6,536 bases of DNA from Rhodobiaceae bacterium (GTDB lineage Bacteria; Pseudomonadota; Alphaproteobacteria; Parvibaculales; Parvibaculaceae). Positions 5,767 through 6,536 of this stretch are shown here, piece after piece. The position numbers and the translations under genes were made by a program. Each line of letters starts with the position of its first letter. Within the stretch, counting starts at the first letter, position 1. The stretch spans positions 883,334 to 889,869 of the forward strand of contig NVWR01000001.1 of the NCBI GenBank assembly GCA_002746275.1, given 5' to 3'. The notes under the pieces were generated by a model that saw nothing but the letters and a program-made list of their open reading frames with translations, made no database searches and was not told where the DNA came from.

Positions 5767-6536
5767 ATGAAGTTCGAAGGTACAAAAGACTATATCGCCA
5801 CAGACGATCTGCGCATTGCTGTGAACGCAGCCATCACGCTGGAACGCCCCCTTCTCATCAAGGGTGAACCCGGAACAGGGAAAACAGTTCTGGCGGAAGA
5901 AATGGCAACAGCGCTCAACGCCGAACTCATCACCTGGCACATCAAATCAACGACCAAAGCGCAGCAGGGTCTCTATGAGTATGACGCTGTCTCACGGTTG
6001 CGTGACAGCCAGCTTGGCGACGAACGCGTCAAAGACATTTCCAACTACATCTCGCGCGGAAAACTCTGGGAAAGCTTCAGCCGGGGCGAACGCCCTGTGC
6101 TTCTGATCGACGAAATCGACAAAGCAGACATCGAATTCCCCAATGACCTTTTACTCGAACTCGATCGCATGGAGTTCTTCGTTTACGAAACCGGCGAAAC
6201 AATCAAAGCAGAACAGCGCCCCATTGTGGTCATCACGTCCAACAATGAAAAAGAACTGCCGGACGCGTTCCTGCGCCGTTGTTTCTTCCACTACATCAAG
6301 TTCCCAGACGAAGACACGATGAAACAGATCATTGATGTCCACTACCCGCAGCTCAAAGGTCGCCTCATCCAGGAAGCCCTCAACATTTTCTACGAAATTC
6401 GTGATGTACCAGGTTTGAAGAAGAAGCCATCAACATCCGAACTGTTGGATTGGTTGAAACTTCTCATGTCCGAAGATATTTCCCCGGAAATGCTGAAAGA
6501 GCGCGATCCAACCAAGCTTATTCCGCCGCTCCACGG
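5767..6536 (+). CDS. MoxR-family AAA+ ATPase, 3' end outside window
   Basis: The first 256 codons and two bases of a cytoplasmic AAA+ ATPase run off the right edge. Visible motifs are Walker A GEPGTGKT (33-40), Walker B VLLIDEID (111-118), a sensor-1 segment VITSNNEKELPDAF (155-168) with the Asn pair at 159-160, and an arginine-finger candidate LRRC (169-172). A PSTSELLDWLKLL segment (221-233) occupies the lid/sensor-2 region. These fit the MoxR group, whose members act as chaperone-like ATPases and usually pair with a von Willebrand A (CoxE-like) protein encoded just downstream; here that lies outside the window. Family members of this type are about 280-300 residues, so only some 25-40 are probably missing. 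The ATG at 5767 is preceded by GAGG at 5759-5762, a short four-base spacer. It is transcribed divergently from flgE and no flagellar role is evident. The family is clear; the substrate is unknown. Confidence 0.9.
   Translation, partial: MKFEGTKDYIATDDLRIAVNAAITLERPLLIKGEPGTGKTVLAEEMATALNAELITWHIKSTTKAQQGLYEYDAVSRLRDSQLGDERVKDISNYISRGKLWESFSRGERPVLLIDEIDKADIEFPNDLLLELDRMEFFVYETGETIKAEQRPIVVITSNNEKELPDAFLRRCFFHYIKFPDEDTMKQIIDVHYPQLKGRLIQEALNIFYEIRDVPGLKKKPSTSELLDWLKLLMSEDISPEMLKERDPTKLIPPLH

Noticed and set aside
5623..5940. A 105-codon open frame on the minus strand across the ATPase start.
   Set aside because: It overlaps the clear AAA+ coding sequence and shows no recognisable motif. It is a shadow frame.
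1..6536. Searched by eye for tRNA or rRNA genes, CRISPR arrays, insertion sequences and attachment sites.
   Set aside because: None seen. The region looks like ordinary chromosomal flagellar genes without signs of recent transfer.

Overview
The window is a flagellar gene cluster from an alphaproteobacterium, with the start of an unrelated AAA+ ATPase gene at the right edge. Three things point to that class. FlaF is essentially confined to Alphaproteobacteria. The FlgK and FlgL sequences carry the long, beta-rich middle regions I associate with Rhizobiales/Hyphomicrobiales-like homologues. The hook operon has a Caulobacter-like sigma-54 promoter. GC content looks moderate, and I cannot name a genus.

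Layout, left to right. At 29-466 on the plus strand is flaF, which controls flagellin synthesis and export. At 484-513 a short perfect hairpin flanked by A and T runs can act as a terminator in both directions. From there to about 5450 the minus strand carries one operon in the order flgE (hook), flgK (first hook-filament junction protein), flgL (second junction protein). The gaps are 52 and 19 bases. From 5379 to 5766 there is a regulatory region without genes. It holds a well-spaced sigma-54 (-24/-12) promoter pointing at flgE and, about 110-130 bases upstream of the predicted transcript start, a cluster of CCCGGCAA/GGCAA motifs that look like activator (FlbD-type) sites. At 5767 and running off the end on the plus strand is a MoxR-family AAA+ ATPase.

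How the genes work together. FlgE polymerises into the hook. FlgK and FlgL cap it and form the adaptor on which the flagellin filament grows, and FlaF regulates the flagellin that forms that filament. Sigma-54 control with a distal activator is the usual arrangement for these middle/late flagellar genes in Caulobacter-type hierarchies. The window appears to contain the complete flgEKL transcription unit, from promoter to terminator. The MoxR gene is divergent, and nothing in the sequence ties it to motility.

I see no RNA gene, mobile element, CRISPR array or clearly new system. The points most worth checking are the promoter and activator-site architecture, the enlarged FlgL, a possible shared beta-domain in FlgK and FlgL, and the weak ribosome-binding site of flgK.
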